Positions 6,381-15,298 are shown, numbered from the stretch's first letter. The stretch is DNA of 64,000 bases from Dysosmobacter welbionis (GCF_005121165.3 NZ_CP034413.3:806001-870000), one strand, 5' to 3'. Notes: generated by a model from the sequence alone, not told the origin. Made by a program: numbers and translations.

Positions 6381-7349
6381 ATGAAAGCTAATGAAATCAT
6401 GACTTCCGCAAAGCGTACCTTCTCCAAGGTCGGCTTTGGGCTCCAGAAGAAGAGCCCCGAAATTCTTGTCGGTGTCGGCATCGTAGGTGCTGTTGCAAGT
6501 GCCGTTCTGGCCTGCAAGGCTACCACTAAGGCAGGTGCCATCGTCGAGGAGTCTAAGAACTCTCTCGCTGATATTCGTGAGGCCAATGAAAACGGCGTCA
6601 CCAAGGCTGGTGAGTCCTACTCCGCAGAGGATCGCAGGAAAGATCTCGCCATCGCCTATGTTCAGACAGGCGTGAAGTTCGCAAAGCTGTATGCCCCCGC
6701 GGTCATGCTCGGTGCAGTTTCTATCGCCAGCATTCTCGCAAGCCACAACATCATGAAGAAGCGCAACATCGCTCTGGCGGCTGCTTACGCTGCTGTCGAT
6801 AAGTCTTTCAAGGATTATCGTGACCGCGTAATCGAGCGTTTCGGCGAACAGGTTGAAAAGGAGCTGCGCTACAACATCAAGGCGCAGGAGATCGAAGAGA
6901 CCGTTACGGACGACAAGGGCAAGGAAAAGAAGGTCAAGCAGAATGTGAATGTCGCAGACGAGAACTGGGATGGCTCTGACTACGGCCCTTACGCAAAAGT
7001 GTTTGATGATACCCACTCCGATTGGAAGCAGGACCCTGAAATGAACCTCTTCTATCTGCGTGCTCGTCAGGCTCAGGCGAATGATATGCTCAAGTCCCAG
7101 GGTCACCTCTTCCTGAACGAAGTTTATGATATGCTCGGTTTCAAGCGCACCAAAGCCGGCGCTGTTGTCGGTTGGATCTATGACGACAAGAAGCCTTACG
7201 GCGACAACTTTGTTGATTTCGGTATGACCGAGATTCGTCGTCACGATGCTGATTCGGACGAGTACAAGCGCGCGTTCATTCTGGACTTCAATGTTGTCGG
7301 CGACATCACTTCCAAGATCGTCGACCACCAGAATGACTATCTCGCATGA
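6381..7349 (+). CDS. Membrane protein of the DUF6353-like family, copy 3
   Basis: At 322 residues this is the longest copy. Helix one is KSPEILVGVGIVGAVASAVL, then CKATTKA; helix two is LYAPAVMLGAVSIASILASH. Then comes an inserted Lys/Glu-rich stretch and the shared LNEVYDMLGF ... GW segment. Unlike copies 1 and 2 it has no helical partner gene upstream. AAGAAAGGA precedes ATG 6381. Function unknown. Confidence 0.7.
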   Translation: MKANEIMTSAKRTFSKVGFGLQKKSPEILVGVGIVGAVASAVLACKATTKAGAIVEESKNSLADIREANENGVTKAGESYSAEDRRKDLAIAYVQTGVKFAKLYAPAVMLGAVSIASILASHNIMKKRNIALAAAYAAVDKSFKDYRDRVIERFGEQVEKELRYNIKAQEIEETVTDDKGKEKKVKQNVNVADENWDGSDYGPYAKVFDDTHSDWKQDPEMNLFYLRARQAQANDMLKSQGHLFLNEVYDMLGFKRTKAGAVVGWIYDDKKPYGDNFVDFGMTEIRRHDADSDEYKRAFILDFNVVGDITSKIVDHQNDYLA

Positions 7350-7359
7350 GGACAAGCCG

Positions 7360-7917
7360 ATGAAAAAATTGCTTATCTGCCTTCTCATCTTCGTCGGGGC
7401 GATTTTCATATCCTGTAACTTTGTGATAAATGCAACGACGACCAAAACGGTTCCGGAACAGCCTATGATTCAGACGGAACCTCTCTCTCTGATCGTCGAG
7501 ACACCTGCTCCATCCACTGATATTTTACCAGAGGAAGAGCCTGCACCCACTCCCGAACAAGAGCCTTTGGCTACGAGGGAGGAGATCGAGCTTCTTGCTC
7601 TCTGCGCTATGGCGGAAGCCGAGGGAGAATGCGAGCAGGGCCAGCGACTGGTCATTGACAGCGTTCTCAATCGTGTAGATGATCCGCATTTCCCGGACAC
7701 GATCTCTGAGGTCATCTGGCAGAAAAACCAGTATGCAGGTATGTACGGCGACCGTATCACCCGCTGCTATGTTATGGACGAGCTGGTAAAGCTCGTTGAA
7801 GAAGAACTTGAAAATCGTACTGACTACGATGTCGTGTTCTTCAATGCGGGCCATTATAGCGACTATGGAGTTCCTATGTTCCAGGTCGGAAACCATTACT
7901 TCTCAAGCTATGATTAA
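7360..7917 (+). CDS. SleB-type cell wall hydrolase with N-terminal anchor
   Basis: This 185-residue protein has an N-terminal signal or membrane segment (LLICLLIFVGAIFIS), a Pro/Glu/Thr linker (about residues 28-70), and a domain of the SleB / Hydrolase_2 type with AEAEGE, GQRLVIDSVLNRV and FPDTISEVIWQKNQY motifs. The family cleaves peptidoglycan in spore cortex lysis, and the first Glu of AEAEGE is the expected catalytic residue. It lies among early membrane proteins, far from the lysis region, so a role in the wall of an infected or dormant cell is possible. ATG 7360 follows a GAGGACAAG site. Confidence 0.75.
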   Translation: MKKLLICLLIFVGAIFISCNFVINATTTKTVPEQPMIQTEPLSLIVETPAPSTDILPEEEPAPTPEQEPLATREEIELLALCAMAEAEGECEQGQRLVIDSVLNRVDDPHFPDTISEVIWQKNQYAGMYGDRITRCYVMDELVKLVEEELENRTDYDVVFFNAGHYSDYGVPMFQVGNHYFSSYD

Positions 7918-7931
7918 AAGGAGGAACAATT

Positions 7932-8030
7932 ATGAAGAAGATCATGCTTTCCCTGCTCTCTTATACCCTGGCGACTATGTCCGGCCTCTGCCTGGTGGGC
8001 GGAGCAGCAGTCCTCAGCTACAAGGAGTGA
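7932..8030 (+). CDS. 32-residue membrane peptide
   Basis: ATG 7932 to TGA 8030, starting MKKIMLSLL and ending SYKE, is almost entirely one hydrophobic helix. AAAAGGAGGAACAATT in front is a near-ideal ribosome site. It lies between the hydrolase and a second membrane protein and may be a small regulator of one of them. Function unknown. Confidence 0.6.
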   Translation: MKKIMLSLLSYTLATMSGLCLVGGAAVLSYKE

Positions 8031-8035
8031 CTGAC

Positions 8036-8200
8036 ATGGAGGGAATTGCGAATTTCATTTCCATGCTCGACTATGTTCTTGACACAAAGCGTAAGCGTCA
8101 CATCACCGGAGGATTGCTGTTGAGTGGCGCTTTACTCTTTGGCGGTCTGGCTATGACCGTCATGAGCATCCGAGATGACGAGGAGGACGAAGATGAGTAA
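8036..8200 (+). CDS. Small membrane protein with acidic tail
   Basis: This 54-residue protein has one membrane helix (about residues 25-43, GGLLLSGALLFGGLAMTVM) and ends DDEEDEDE. AAGGAG at 8022 precedes ATG 8036, and the end overlaps the next gene. Function unknown. Confidence 0.6.
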   Translation: MEGIANFISMLDYVLDTKRKRHITGGLLLSGALLFGGLAMTVMSIRDDEEDEDE

Positions 8201-8780
8201 AGCATCTACCGGCTTTGCCTTTGTGGCAGGCCTTACTATCGGCGCAGCAGGCGCCTGGTACTATCTGAAGGATAAGTACGCAAAACTCGCCGAGGAAGAG
8301 ATTGCCTCGGTCAAAGCAGCATACACCAAGCGTGAGAAACCGACAACGGAAGAAAAAACTGTCTCGCTTGTAAATGCTGCCAAGAACATGGATAAGGGTA
8401 GCATTACCGAGTACACTCAGCGTTTGCAGGAGGCTGGTTATAAGGACTACTCCAGAACGATTGACGAGAAGCCCTCGGGAACGCCTGGTGAAGTTCCGTA
8501 TGTCATCTCTCCTGATGAATTCGGAGAACTTGAAGACTATACGAAAGTTAGCCTGACATACTTCGCTGATGGCATCTTGGCTGATGAGTGCGGTGAAATC
8601 GTTGATGATGTGGAGGAAATCATCGGCGATGGGCTGGACCACTTCGGCGAATACGAAGACGATTCGGTGTTCGTAAGGAGTGATGCAAAGCGCTGTGACT
8701 ACGAGATTCTCAAGGATCTGCGTGATTTCAGCGACTTCAAGAAGAAAAACTTTCCTCCGAATAATGACGAGGAGGTCTGA
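8193..8780 (+). CDS. Conserved phage protein with N-terminal membrane anchor
   Basis: This 195-residue protein has a short helix at residues 7-25 (GFAFVAGLTIGAAGAWYYL), a Lys-rich stalk, then an acidic globular domain including SPDEFGE and LTYFADGILADE. GAGGAGG precedes ATG 8193. I recall a similar SPDEFGE-containing protein from other Clostridia phages; its role is unknown. Confidence 0.65.
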   Translation: MSKASTGFAFVAGLTIGAAGAWYYLKDKYAKLAEEEIASVKAAYTKREKPTTEEKTVSLVNAAKNMDKGSITEYTQRLQEAGYKDYSRTIDEKPSGTPGEVPYVISPDEFGELEDYTKVSLTYFADGILADECGEIVDDVEEIIGDGLDHFGEYEDDSVFVRSDAKRCDYEILKDLRDFSDFKKKNFPPNNDEEV

Positions 8781-8782
8781 CC

Positions 8783-9346
8783 TTGACCAAAAACGAGCTT
8801 AATGATCCATATTTCGAGTGGATGTACCGGCTCGTGGTCGACGACCGATATTCTAATAAGTCCTACCGGCGACTGTTCTACAAGCTCCACGACACGGAGT
8901 TTGCATACACAATCCCGATGGACGGCAACCGGGCCGAGGATGGCATCGAGCTTAGGTATCGGTTCGGTCGCGAGCAAGGCTATCGTGATGCTGTAATTGC
9001 CAACTGCCTTGATATTCGGCCTTGCAGCATCCTTGAAATGATGATCGCCCTTGCCATTCGATGTGAAGAACACATCATGGAAGACCCTGATATTGGCAAC
9101 CGCACCGGACAGTGGTTCTGGAGTATGCTTGTCAGTTTGGGCCTTGGTTCCATGAGCGATGTTCGGTTTGATCCTGTTCGGGTCGACGAGATTCTCGACC
9201 GTTTTATGGATCATGACTACGCACCGGATGGTAAGGGCGGTCTGTTCACAATCCGTAACCCTCGGTTTGATATGCGGTCTATGGAAATCTGGTATCAGAT
9301 GAATTGCTATCTTAACGAGATCATCAGAGAAGGGAGTTTAACATGA
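8783..9346 (+). CDS. Conserved phage protein, unknown function
   Basis: This 187-residue soluble protein is rich in Arg, Asp and Tyr and contains SLGLGSM and IRNPRFDMRSMEIWYQM segments. It starts with TTG 8783, two bases after the previous stop and downstream of GAGGTCTG. Homologues just upstream of the replication helicase are familiar from related phages, but no function is known to me. Confidence 0.65.
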   Translation: MTKNELNDPYFEWMYRLVVDDRYSNKSYRRLFYKLHDTEFAYTIPMDGNRAEDGIELRYRFGREQGYRDAVIANCLDIRPCSILEMMIALAIRCEEHIMEDPDIGNRTGQWFWSMLVSLGLGSMSDVRFDPVRVDEILDRFMDHDYAPDGKGGLFTIRNPRFDMRSMEIWYQMNCYLNEIIREGSLT

Positions 9347-9564
9347 ATACGATCACGCATGATATTTTCGTGACGGTCATGCCGTCTAAGAATTTCTGCA
9401 AGCAGATGCAGCGGCAGGCTCGCAGCACGAAGATGTTCAAGTTGATTGCGGTAGGGGCGATGGTTCTTGCCGCAGCAACCGAGGTGGAGCGCAGGAAGCT
9501 GGAGGAGCAGGTCTATCAGCTCTCTGTTCGAGTAAAGAAGTTGGAGCGCAGCGAAGGAGAGTAA
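9343..9564 (+). CDS. Small protein with hydrophobic segment and coiled coil
   Basis: This 73-residue protein overlaps the previous stop by four bases. A hydrophobic patch (LIAVGAMVLAAATEV, about residues 33-47) is followed by a heptad-like VEERKLEEQVYQL stretch. AGAAGGGAG precedes ATG 9343. Function unknown. Confidence 0.6.
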   Translation: MNTITHDIFVTVMPSKNFCKQMQRQARSTKMFKLIAVGAMVLAAATEVERRKLEEQVYQLSVRVKKLERSEGE

Positions 9565-9567
9565 TCA

Positions 9568-9960
9568 ATGTTAGACTTCTTGGTGATTGCAACGCGCAGT
9601 GGCAAGCGTGGTATCATCGAGATCTATCCCAAGTTTATCATCAAGAAAAGCAGCGACCTCATGATTAGAGGCGGCGATTTCTACGCTATCTGGATTGAGG
9701 AACGGGGATTGTGGTCGACTGATGAACAGGATGCGGTTGACCTGATCGACCGCGAACTGGACCGATACGCCGAGGAAAACTGTAAGCGTTTTGATGACAA
9801 TTATCGAGTCATGCACATGTGGGACGCGGAAACCGGAATGATCGACACCTGGCACAAATACTGCCAGAAGCAGATGAAGGACCAGTTCCATATGCTCGAC
9901 GAGAAACTGATATTTTCAAACAGCAAAACGGGAAAAAAGACTATGCCAGCAAGATGCTGA
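9568..9960 (+). CDS. N-terminal part of the helicase-polymerase (frame-broken)
   Basis: The frame gives 130 residues. The first 123 or so look like the N-terminal domain of a DUF5906 / D5-type phage helicase (ATRSGKRGIIEIYPKF ... MIDTWHKYCQKQMKD). At GGGAAAAAAG (9930-9939) the reading frame is lost; the last residues, TMPARC, are out of frame. A -1 shift gives KKDYASK, the natural continuation. See the following two entries. Confidence 0.7.
   Translation: MLDFLVIATRSGKRGIIEIYPKFIIKKSSDLMIRGGDFYAIWIEERGLWSTDEQDAVDLIDRELDRYAEENCKRFDDNYRVMHMWDAETGMIDTWHKYCQKQMKDQFHMLDEKLIFSNSKTGKKTMPARC
9930..9939 (+). other. -1 frame break: slippery sequence or homopolymer miscall
   Basis: In the upstream frame this reads G GGA AAA AAG: two overlapping canonical -1 heptamers, GGGAAAA (9930-9936) and AAAAAAG (9933-9939). 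One extra A (seven instead of six) would equally restore a single frame. Four other genes here lack a base in a homopolymer, which favours a miscall; the perfect heptamer phase keeps programmed frameshifting possible. Confidence 0.6.
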
Positions 9961-12900
9961 ATTATCCGCTTGAGCAGGGTGAGGCGAACTCTTATGACAA
10001 GCTCATGAGTGTTCTGTACTCTCCTGCCGAGCGGCACAAAATCGAATGGGCCATTGGTTCAGTCGTGTCCGGTGACTCCAAGAGGCTGCAAAAGTTCATG
10101 GTGCTTTACGGCGCCGCTGGTACTGGTAAGTCCACGGTGCTCAACATCATTCAGCAGCTCTTTGATGGTTATTACTCTGTATTCGATGCTAAGGCTCTCG
10201 GCTCTTCAAGCAATGCATTTGCGCTGGAGGCGTTCAAGACGAACCCGTTGGTTGCTATTCAACATGATGGTGACCTGTCCCGTATTGAGGATAATACGAG
10301 ACTTAACAGCCTTGTTTCGCATGAGCTAATGACGGTCAACGAGAAGTTCAAATCAACTTACGCCAACCGTTTTAAGGCTTTCCTCTTTATGGGCACAAAC
10401 AAACCGGTTCGTATTACGGACGCTAAATCCGGTCTGATTCGACGTTTGATTGATGTTTCCCCAACAGGAGATAAGGTCGAGCCGAACGAGTACAAGACCA
10501 TCATGAAGCACATCCCGTTTGAACTTGGCCCGATTGCTTACCACTGTCAAGAGGTCTATCTGGAAGATCCAGCTTACTATGACGGTTATATTCCGATTGC
10601 TATGTTGGGGGCCTCCAATGACTTCTACAACTACATCGTTGATTCCTACCCAGTCTTCAAGCGTGAAGACGGAACGTCCCTCAAGGCTGCTTGGGAGATG
10701 TATAAGACCTATAATGAGGAAGCAAAGGTCTCGTACCCCCTCAGCCAACGAGCGTTCAAGGAAGAGTTGAAGAACTATTTCCATGACTACACAGAGCGCT
10801 TCAGTATGGAAGATGGCACTCGTGTTCGGAGCTATTACAGTGGCTTCAGAACTGAAAAATTTGAGGAACAGACCATCATTGATAAGCCGGAGCCCACAAC
10901 TCGGCTGATTCAGTTTGATGGAACAGTATCCGCATTCGACAAAGATTGTGCGGACTGTCCTGCTCAATATGCCACATCTAAAGAAACGCCCTCGCAGAAA
11001 TGGAAAAAAGTCACGAAGACTCTTTCGCAGTTGGATACCTCTAAGCTCCACTATGTCAAGGTGCCTGAGAACCATATCGTCATCGACTTTGATATTCCGG
11101 ACGAGAACGGCAATAAGTGCTTTGACCTGAACCTGGCAGAGGCGAGTAAGTGGCCTCCAACCTATGCCGAGGTCAGCAAGGGTGGTCAGGGTATCCATCT
11201 ACATTATATTTACACCGGCGATCCGACAAGGCTGAGCCGTATCTATGACGACCATATTGAGGTGAAGGTCTTCACTGGAAAAAGCTCGCTGCGCCGGAAA
11301 CTCACTAAGTTCAACAACCTACCTATTGCAACCATAAGCTCTGGGTTACCATTGAAAGGAGAAAGCAGCATGGTAAACAACAAGGTGGTTCAGAGCGAGA
11401 AAGGGCTTAGGGTTCAAATCAAGAGAAATCTCAACAAGGAGATCCACCCTGCAACTAAGCCCAGTATCGACTTTATCCACAAGATTCTGACGGATGCGTA
11501 TGAAAGCGGCATGGTTTACGATGTTACCGATATGCGCAATGCCGTCCTGGCCTTTGCCGCCAACAGCACCAATCAGGCAGAGTATTGCATCAAGCTCGTT
11601 AACAAGATGCCGTTCAAATCTGCCGATGCCGCCCCTGCGGCCAAGAACGAAACCGCTGACCTCGTCTTTTATGATGTCGAGGTGTTTCCGAACCTTTTCC
11701 TCGTGAACTGGAAGTTTGCAGGAAGCACACAACCTGTGGTTCGGATGATCAACCCGACCTCTGAAGACATCGAGGGCCTGATGAAGTTCCGACTCATCGG
11801 CTTCAACTGCCGGCGGTATGATAACCACATTCTTTATGCTCGCTTGATGGGCTATACCAATGAGCAGCTTTACAACCTGTCTCAGCGGATCATCGGCAGC
11901 GAAAAGAAATCCAAGAGCAACAACTGCTTCTTTGGCGAAGCCTATAATGTCTCTTACACTGATGTTTACGACTTCTGCTCGAAAAAACAGAGCTTGAAGA
12001 AGTGGGAGATTGAACTCGGCATCCACCATCAGGAGCTTGGCCTTCCGTGGGACCAGCCTGTTCCGGAGAGCATGTGGCAGAAGGTTGCCGAGTATTGTGA
12101 CAATGATGTCATTGCTACGGAGGCAGTATTCAATGCCCGTAAGGCTGACTTCATAGCTCGTGAGATCCTGGCCGATGTGGCTGGAATGACCGTCAACGAT
12201 ACCACGAACACTTTGACCGCCAAGATTATCTTCGGTGGAAACAAGAAGCCGCAGGATCAGTTCAATTACCGTGACATGGGTGATGCCAGTCAGATTTGCA
12301 GCATGGACGATCTGCCGTTCAAGTTTGGGCCGGAAGAATATGACAACTATACGGCGTTTGACAAGAAAGACCGTCCGATCTTCCCTGGTTACAAGTTCGA
12401 TAAAGGCAAGTCTACTTATCGCGGCGAAGAAGTTGGCGAGGGCGGCTATGTCTATGCCGAGCCTGGTATGTACGGAAATATCGCTCTGCTGGATATTGCT
12501 TCTATGCATCCCTCAAGCATCATCGCAGAAGATCTCTTCGGACCGGTCTATACGAAGCGGTTTCGTGAGATCCGTGATGCTCGTGTCGCCATTAAGCATA
12601 AGGAGTTCGACAAGGCTCGTAAGATGCTGAACGGTGCTCTGGCAAAGTATCTGACGGACGAGAGTGCCGCCGATGCTCTGGCACAGGCGCTAAAAATCGC
12701 CATCAACTCCGTTTACGGCCTGACTTCGGCCAGCTTCGAGAATCCGTTCCATGACAACCGTAACAAAGATAATATCGTCGCCAAGCGCGGAGCCCTGTTT
12801 ATGATCAACCTCAAGCACGAGGTTCAGAAACGGGGCTTTGTTGTTGCTCACATCAAGACGGACTCTATCAAGATCCCAGACGCTACACCTGAAATCATTC

Positions 12901-13592
12901 AGTTCGTCATGGACTACGGCAAGATGTACGGTTATATTTTCGAGCACGAAGCGACTTATGATCGCATGTGCCTCGTCAACAATGCCGTTTATATTGCCAA
13001 GTACAAGGATGGTAAACACGCCGGCGAGTGGACAGCCACGGGCACTCAGTTCCAGATCCCATATGTCTTCAAGAAGCTCTTCTCGCATGAGGAGATCACC
13101 TTCGAGGATATGTGTGAGACGAAGTCCGTTACCTCTGCTATTTATATTGACAGAAGCCCTGATGAAGCCGCGGCCTATATCAACAATCCGGACATGGCAA
13201 TACAGTCCGAGGATAACCTTGTACTTGATAATGGTCATACTTTGCAGTTCATCGGAAAGGTCGGACTGTTTACCCCGATTAAGTCCGGTTGTGGTGGAGG
13301 TTCACTCGTTCGTCAAAACACCGATAAGAACGGCAATGTCAAGTACGATTCCGTCGTCGGAACAAAAGACTATCTATGGATGGAATCTGAGATGGTCAAA
13401 ATTCTCGGAAAGGAAGACTGCATTGACCGGAGATACTATGATGCTCTCGTTGATGCTGCGGCCACCGATATTTCCAAGTATGGCGATTTCGAGTGGTTCG
13501 TTTCTGAAGACCCGTATGTTTCTGACACGCCGCCTTGGTTCAGCCCCGGCGAACCCCATGAAGAAGACAGTACACCGTTCGATGTGAGGTAA
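9939..13592 (+). CDS. SF3-type helicase fused to family B DNA polymerase
   Basis: Joined with the part from 9568 this is about 1,340 residues. Walker A GAAGTGKST (about residue 185) with IQHDGDLSR behind it marks a D5/DUF5906-type SF3 helicase. A middle domain (IVIDFDIPDENG ... GGQGIHLHY, about 480-550) looks like a primase-polymerase relic. The C-terminal half is a family B polymerase: exonuclease FYDVEVFPN (about 700) and YCDNDVIA, motif A DIASMHPSS (about 975), motif B KIAINSVYGL, and motif C KTDS (about 1,096; usually DTDS, the second Asp kept). It would unwind and copy phage DNA. The frame begins inside the previous one; no good independent start is seen. Confidence 0.85.
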   Translation, partial: DYASKMLNYPLEQGEANSYDKLMSVLYSPAERHKIEWAIGSVVSGDSKRLQKFMVLYGAAGTGKSTVLNIIQQLFDGYYSVFDAKALGSSSNAFALEAFKTNPLVAIQHDGDLSRIEDNTRLNSLVSHELMTVNEKFKSTYANRFKAFLFMGTNKPVRITDAKSGLIRRLIDVSPTGDKVEPNEYKTIMKHIPFELGPIAYHCQEVYLEDPAYYDGYIPIAMLGASNDFYNYIVDSYPVFKREDGTSLKAAWEMYKTYNEEAKVSYPLSQRAFKEELKNYFHDYTERFSMEDGTRVRSYYSGFRTEKFEEQTIIDKPEPTTRLIQFDGTVSAFDKDCADCPAQYATSKETPSQKWKKVTKTLSQLDTSKLHYVKVPENHIVIDFDIPDENGNKCFDLNLAEASKWPPTYAEVSKGGQGIHLHYIYTGDPTRLSRIYDDHIEVKVFTGKSSLRRKLTKFNNLPIATISSGLPLKGESSMVNNKVVQSEKGLRVQIKRNLNKEIHPATKPSIDFIHKILTDAYESGMVYDVTDMRNAVLAFAANSTNQAEYCIKLVNKMPFKSADAAPAAKNETADLVFYDVEVFPNLFLVNWKFAGSTQPVVRMINPTSEDIEGLMKFRLIGFNCRRYDNHILYARLMGYTNEQLYNLSQRIIGSEKKSKSNNCFFGEAYNVSYTDVYDFCSKKQSLKKWEIELGIHHQELGLPWDQPVPESMWQKVAEYCDNDVIATEAVFNARKADFIAREILADVAGMTVNDTTNTLTAKIIFGGNKKPQDQFNYRDMGDASQICSMDDLPFKFGPEEYDNYTAFDKKDRPIFPGYKFDKGKSTYRGEEVGEGGYVYAEPGMYGNIALLDIASMHPSSIIAEDLFGPVYTKRFREIRDARVAIKHKEFDKARKMLNGALAKYLTDESAADALAQALKIAINSVYGLTSASFENPFHDNRNKDNIVAKRGALFMINLKHEVQKRGFVVAHIKTDSIKIPDATPEIIQFVMDYGKMYGYIFEHEATYDRMCLVNNAVYIAKYKDGKHAGEWTATGTQFQIPYVFKKLFSHEEITFEDMCETKSVTSAIYIDRSPDEAAAYINNPDMAIQSEDNLVLDNGHTLQFIGKVGLFTPIKSGCGGGSLVRQNTDKNGNVKYDSVVGTKDYLWMESEMVKILGKEDCIDRRYYDALVDAAATDISKYGDFEWFVSEDPYVSDTPPWFSPGEPHEEDSTPFDVR

Positions 13593-13596
13593 TTCT

Positions 13597-13800
13597 ATGG
13601 AGAAAAACTTCACAAAAGATGGTCTCCGCTGGTTTACTTGCAGGCGATGTGGACTGAGAAACTGCGAGAACATTTATCGGTGGAAAAAGAAGCCGCAGCC
13701 TATGAAAAACATCTGCACCCACTGCATTGAAAAAGAGGAACTGACACACAAGGAAGCTCGTGAACGAGCCCATTATAGTCCATTCCAATATCCGTTTTAA
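13597..13800 (+). CDS. Small zinc-finger protein
   Basis: This 67-residue basic protein has CRRC (about residues 15-18), a Cys at about 22 and CTHC (about residues 41-44), a likely single zinc-binding fold. It starts four bases after the polymerase stop. Function unknown; a DNA-binding or replication-accessory role fits the place. Confidence 0.6.
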   Translation: MEKNFTKDGLRWFTCRRCGLRNCENIYRWKKKPQPMKNICTHCIEKEELTHKEARERAHYSPFQYPF

Positions 13801-13821
13801 CAGTTGAGAGGAGTCTTAATT

Positions 13822-14310
13822 ATGAGTCGTAAAGCTACTGACAACATCATCATCGAAAACGCCCGCATTATCTTCCGGAACTTTTCCGGTAAGGAGGACA
13901 AGTACAACCGTGCCGGTGATCGAAATTTCTGCGTTATCATCGAGGACCACAACGATGCTCAGCGTCTGATCGAAGACGGCTGGAATATCCGCGTGATGCC
14001 TCCCCGTGAGGAAGGTGACGAGCCTCGCCACTATCTCCAGGTCGCGGTGAGCTTCAAGAACTTCCCGCCCAAGGTCGTCATGGTCACCCGCCGCAAGCAG
14101 ACGCCTCTCGATGAGGAGTCCATCGGCGCGCTCGACTTTGCCGAGATCAGCAATGTGGATCTTATCATCCGCCCCTATAACTGGATCATTCAGGAGGGCA
14201 CCAAGAACGAGAAGAGCGGTGTGAAGGCCTACCTCAAGACGATGTATGTCACCATTGAGGAGGATGAGTTCGCCGAGAAGTATGCTGCGAGCGAGTATCC
14301 GCAGGAATAA
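13822..14310 (+). CDS. Putative single-stranded DNA-binding protein
   Basis: This 162-residue, beta-rich protein includes RIIFRNFSG ... [11 protein letters not shown] and [10 protein letters not shown] segments and a conserved [11 protein letters not shown]. Length, basic/aromatic strands and an acidic C-terminus ([13 protein letters not shown]) are compatible with an OB-fold ssDNA-binding protein. Position between the polymerase and a second helicase supports this, but there is no diagnostic motif. GAGAGGAG precedes ATG 13822 and a terminator follows. Confidence 0.5.
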   Translation: MSRKATDNIIIENARIIFRNFSGKEDKYNRAGDRNFCVIIEDHNDAQRLIEDGWNIRVMPPREEGDEPRHYLQVAVSFKNFPPKVVMVTRRKQTPLDEESIGALDFAEISNVDLIIRPYNWIIQEGTKNEKSGVKAYLKTMYVTIEEDEFAEKYAASEYPQE

Positions 14311-14318
14311 GCATTGCG

Positions 14319-14360
14319 GGGACGCTGGTTAGGAGGTAGCCGGCGTCCCTTTAACTTTTT
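14319..14360 (+). terminator. Rho-independent terminator
   Basis: GGGACGCTGG pairs with CCGGCGTCCC around an 11-base loop, followed by TTTAACTTTTT. Confidence 0.75.
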
Positions 14361-14374
14361 GAAAGGAGGACCCC

Positions 14375-15298
14375 ATGCCTTTCTGGAAACCTAAGAAAAA
14401 GAAGAAAGCGGTTCATAAGGCGAAACCGGCTAAGTCGCTCCCAAAGTATGAGCCAAAGCCGTTCATTCCGCCTGAGATACCGAAAATTGATATTTCAGCA
14501 AATCAGCAAAAAGAGCCACAAAAGCCGGCTCCGAAAAAAGCTTCCTCGCCAAGGGCGGACGACAAGAAGTATTTCATCGAGACATTCAACAAGCTCGTGT
14601 CCGAGCGAAATCGACCGTGGGACATTTGGAAGGACTTCGTTCTGATGACGGCCTGCGCATTCTCCAATGCTGTTGATAAGACACATTATGATGAGCGAGA
14701 AGACCGTTATCTGAAAGCCATCGCCAAGTACCGCAAAGAAGAGCAGGCGTTATTCCCGGAGCTTCTTGCCGAAATGACGGTCGCGTTGGAGAAAAATCCG
14801 GACCAGGACTTTCTTGGTGAAGTCTATATGCGGATGAGGCTCGGAAGCGACGAACTTAAGCAGATATTTACTCCTTATAATGTTTGTCACTTCATGGCGC
14901 TTGCGACAATGGGTAATGTTGCGGAACAGGTCGAAAAAAGCGGCTTTATCACCGTTCACGATGATTGCTGCGGAGGTGGTGCAACTTTGATAGCTGCTGC
15001 CAATGTAGCACGGAACGACCTTGAAAAGGCCGGCTTTAACTTCCAGAACCATATTCTCTTCTCGGCTCAGGACATCGAGGAGACAGTCGCGCTCATGTGC
15101 TATATTCAGTTATCGCTCCTCGGCGTCGCCGGGTTCGTCAAGGTCGGCAATTCTCTTACCGATCCGATCAGAAATGGTGACTCTTTGGAGAACTACTGGT
15201 TTACGCCCATGTATTTTAGCGATGTTTGGCATACTCGTCGAGTTGTCAGTCAAATGATGGATATTTTGCGAGAGGAACGTGAAAGCGATGACCATTAA
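14375..15298 (+). CDS. N6-adenine methylase-like protein, possibly inactive
   Basis: This 307-residue protein has a Lys/Pro-rich tail (residues 1-65), then a HsdM-like domain: FTPYNVCHFMA (target-recognition side) and an SAM-binding motif I, DDCCGGGATLIAAANV (about residues 190-205). The usual catalytic NPPY/NPPF is missing; its place is taken by GNSLTDPIRNGDS. It may bind DNA or SAM without methylating. GAAAGGAGG precedes ATG 14375. It overlaps the next gene. Confidence 0.7.
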   Translation: MPFWKPKKKKKAVHKAKPAKSLPKYEPKPFIPPEIPKIDISANQQKEPQKPAPKKASSPRADDKKYFIETFNKLVSERNRPWDIWKDFVLMTACAFSNAVDKTHYDEREDRYLKAIAKYRKEEQALFPELLAEMTVALEKNPDQDFLGEVYMRMRLGSDELKQIFTPYNVCHFMALATMGNVAEQVEKSGFITVHDDCCGGGATLIAAANVARNDLEKAGFNFQNHILFSAQDIEETVALMCYIQLSLLGVAGFVKVGNSLTDPIRNGDSLENYWFTPMYFSDVWHTRRVVSQMMDILREERESDDH

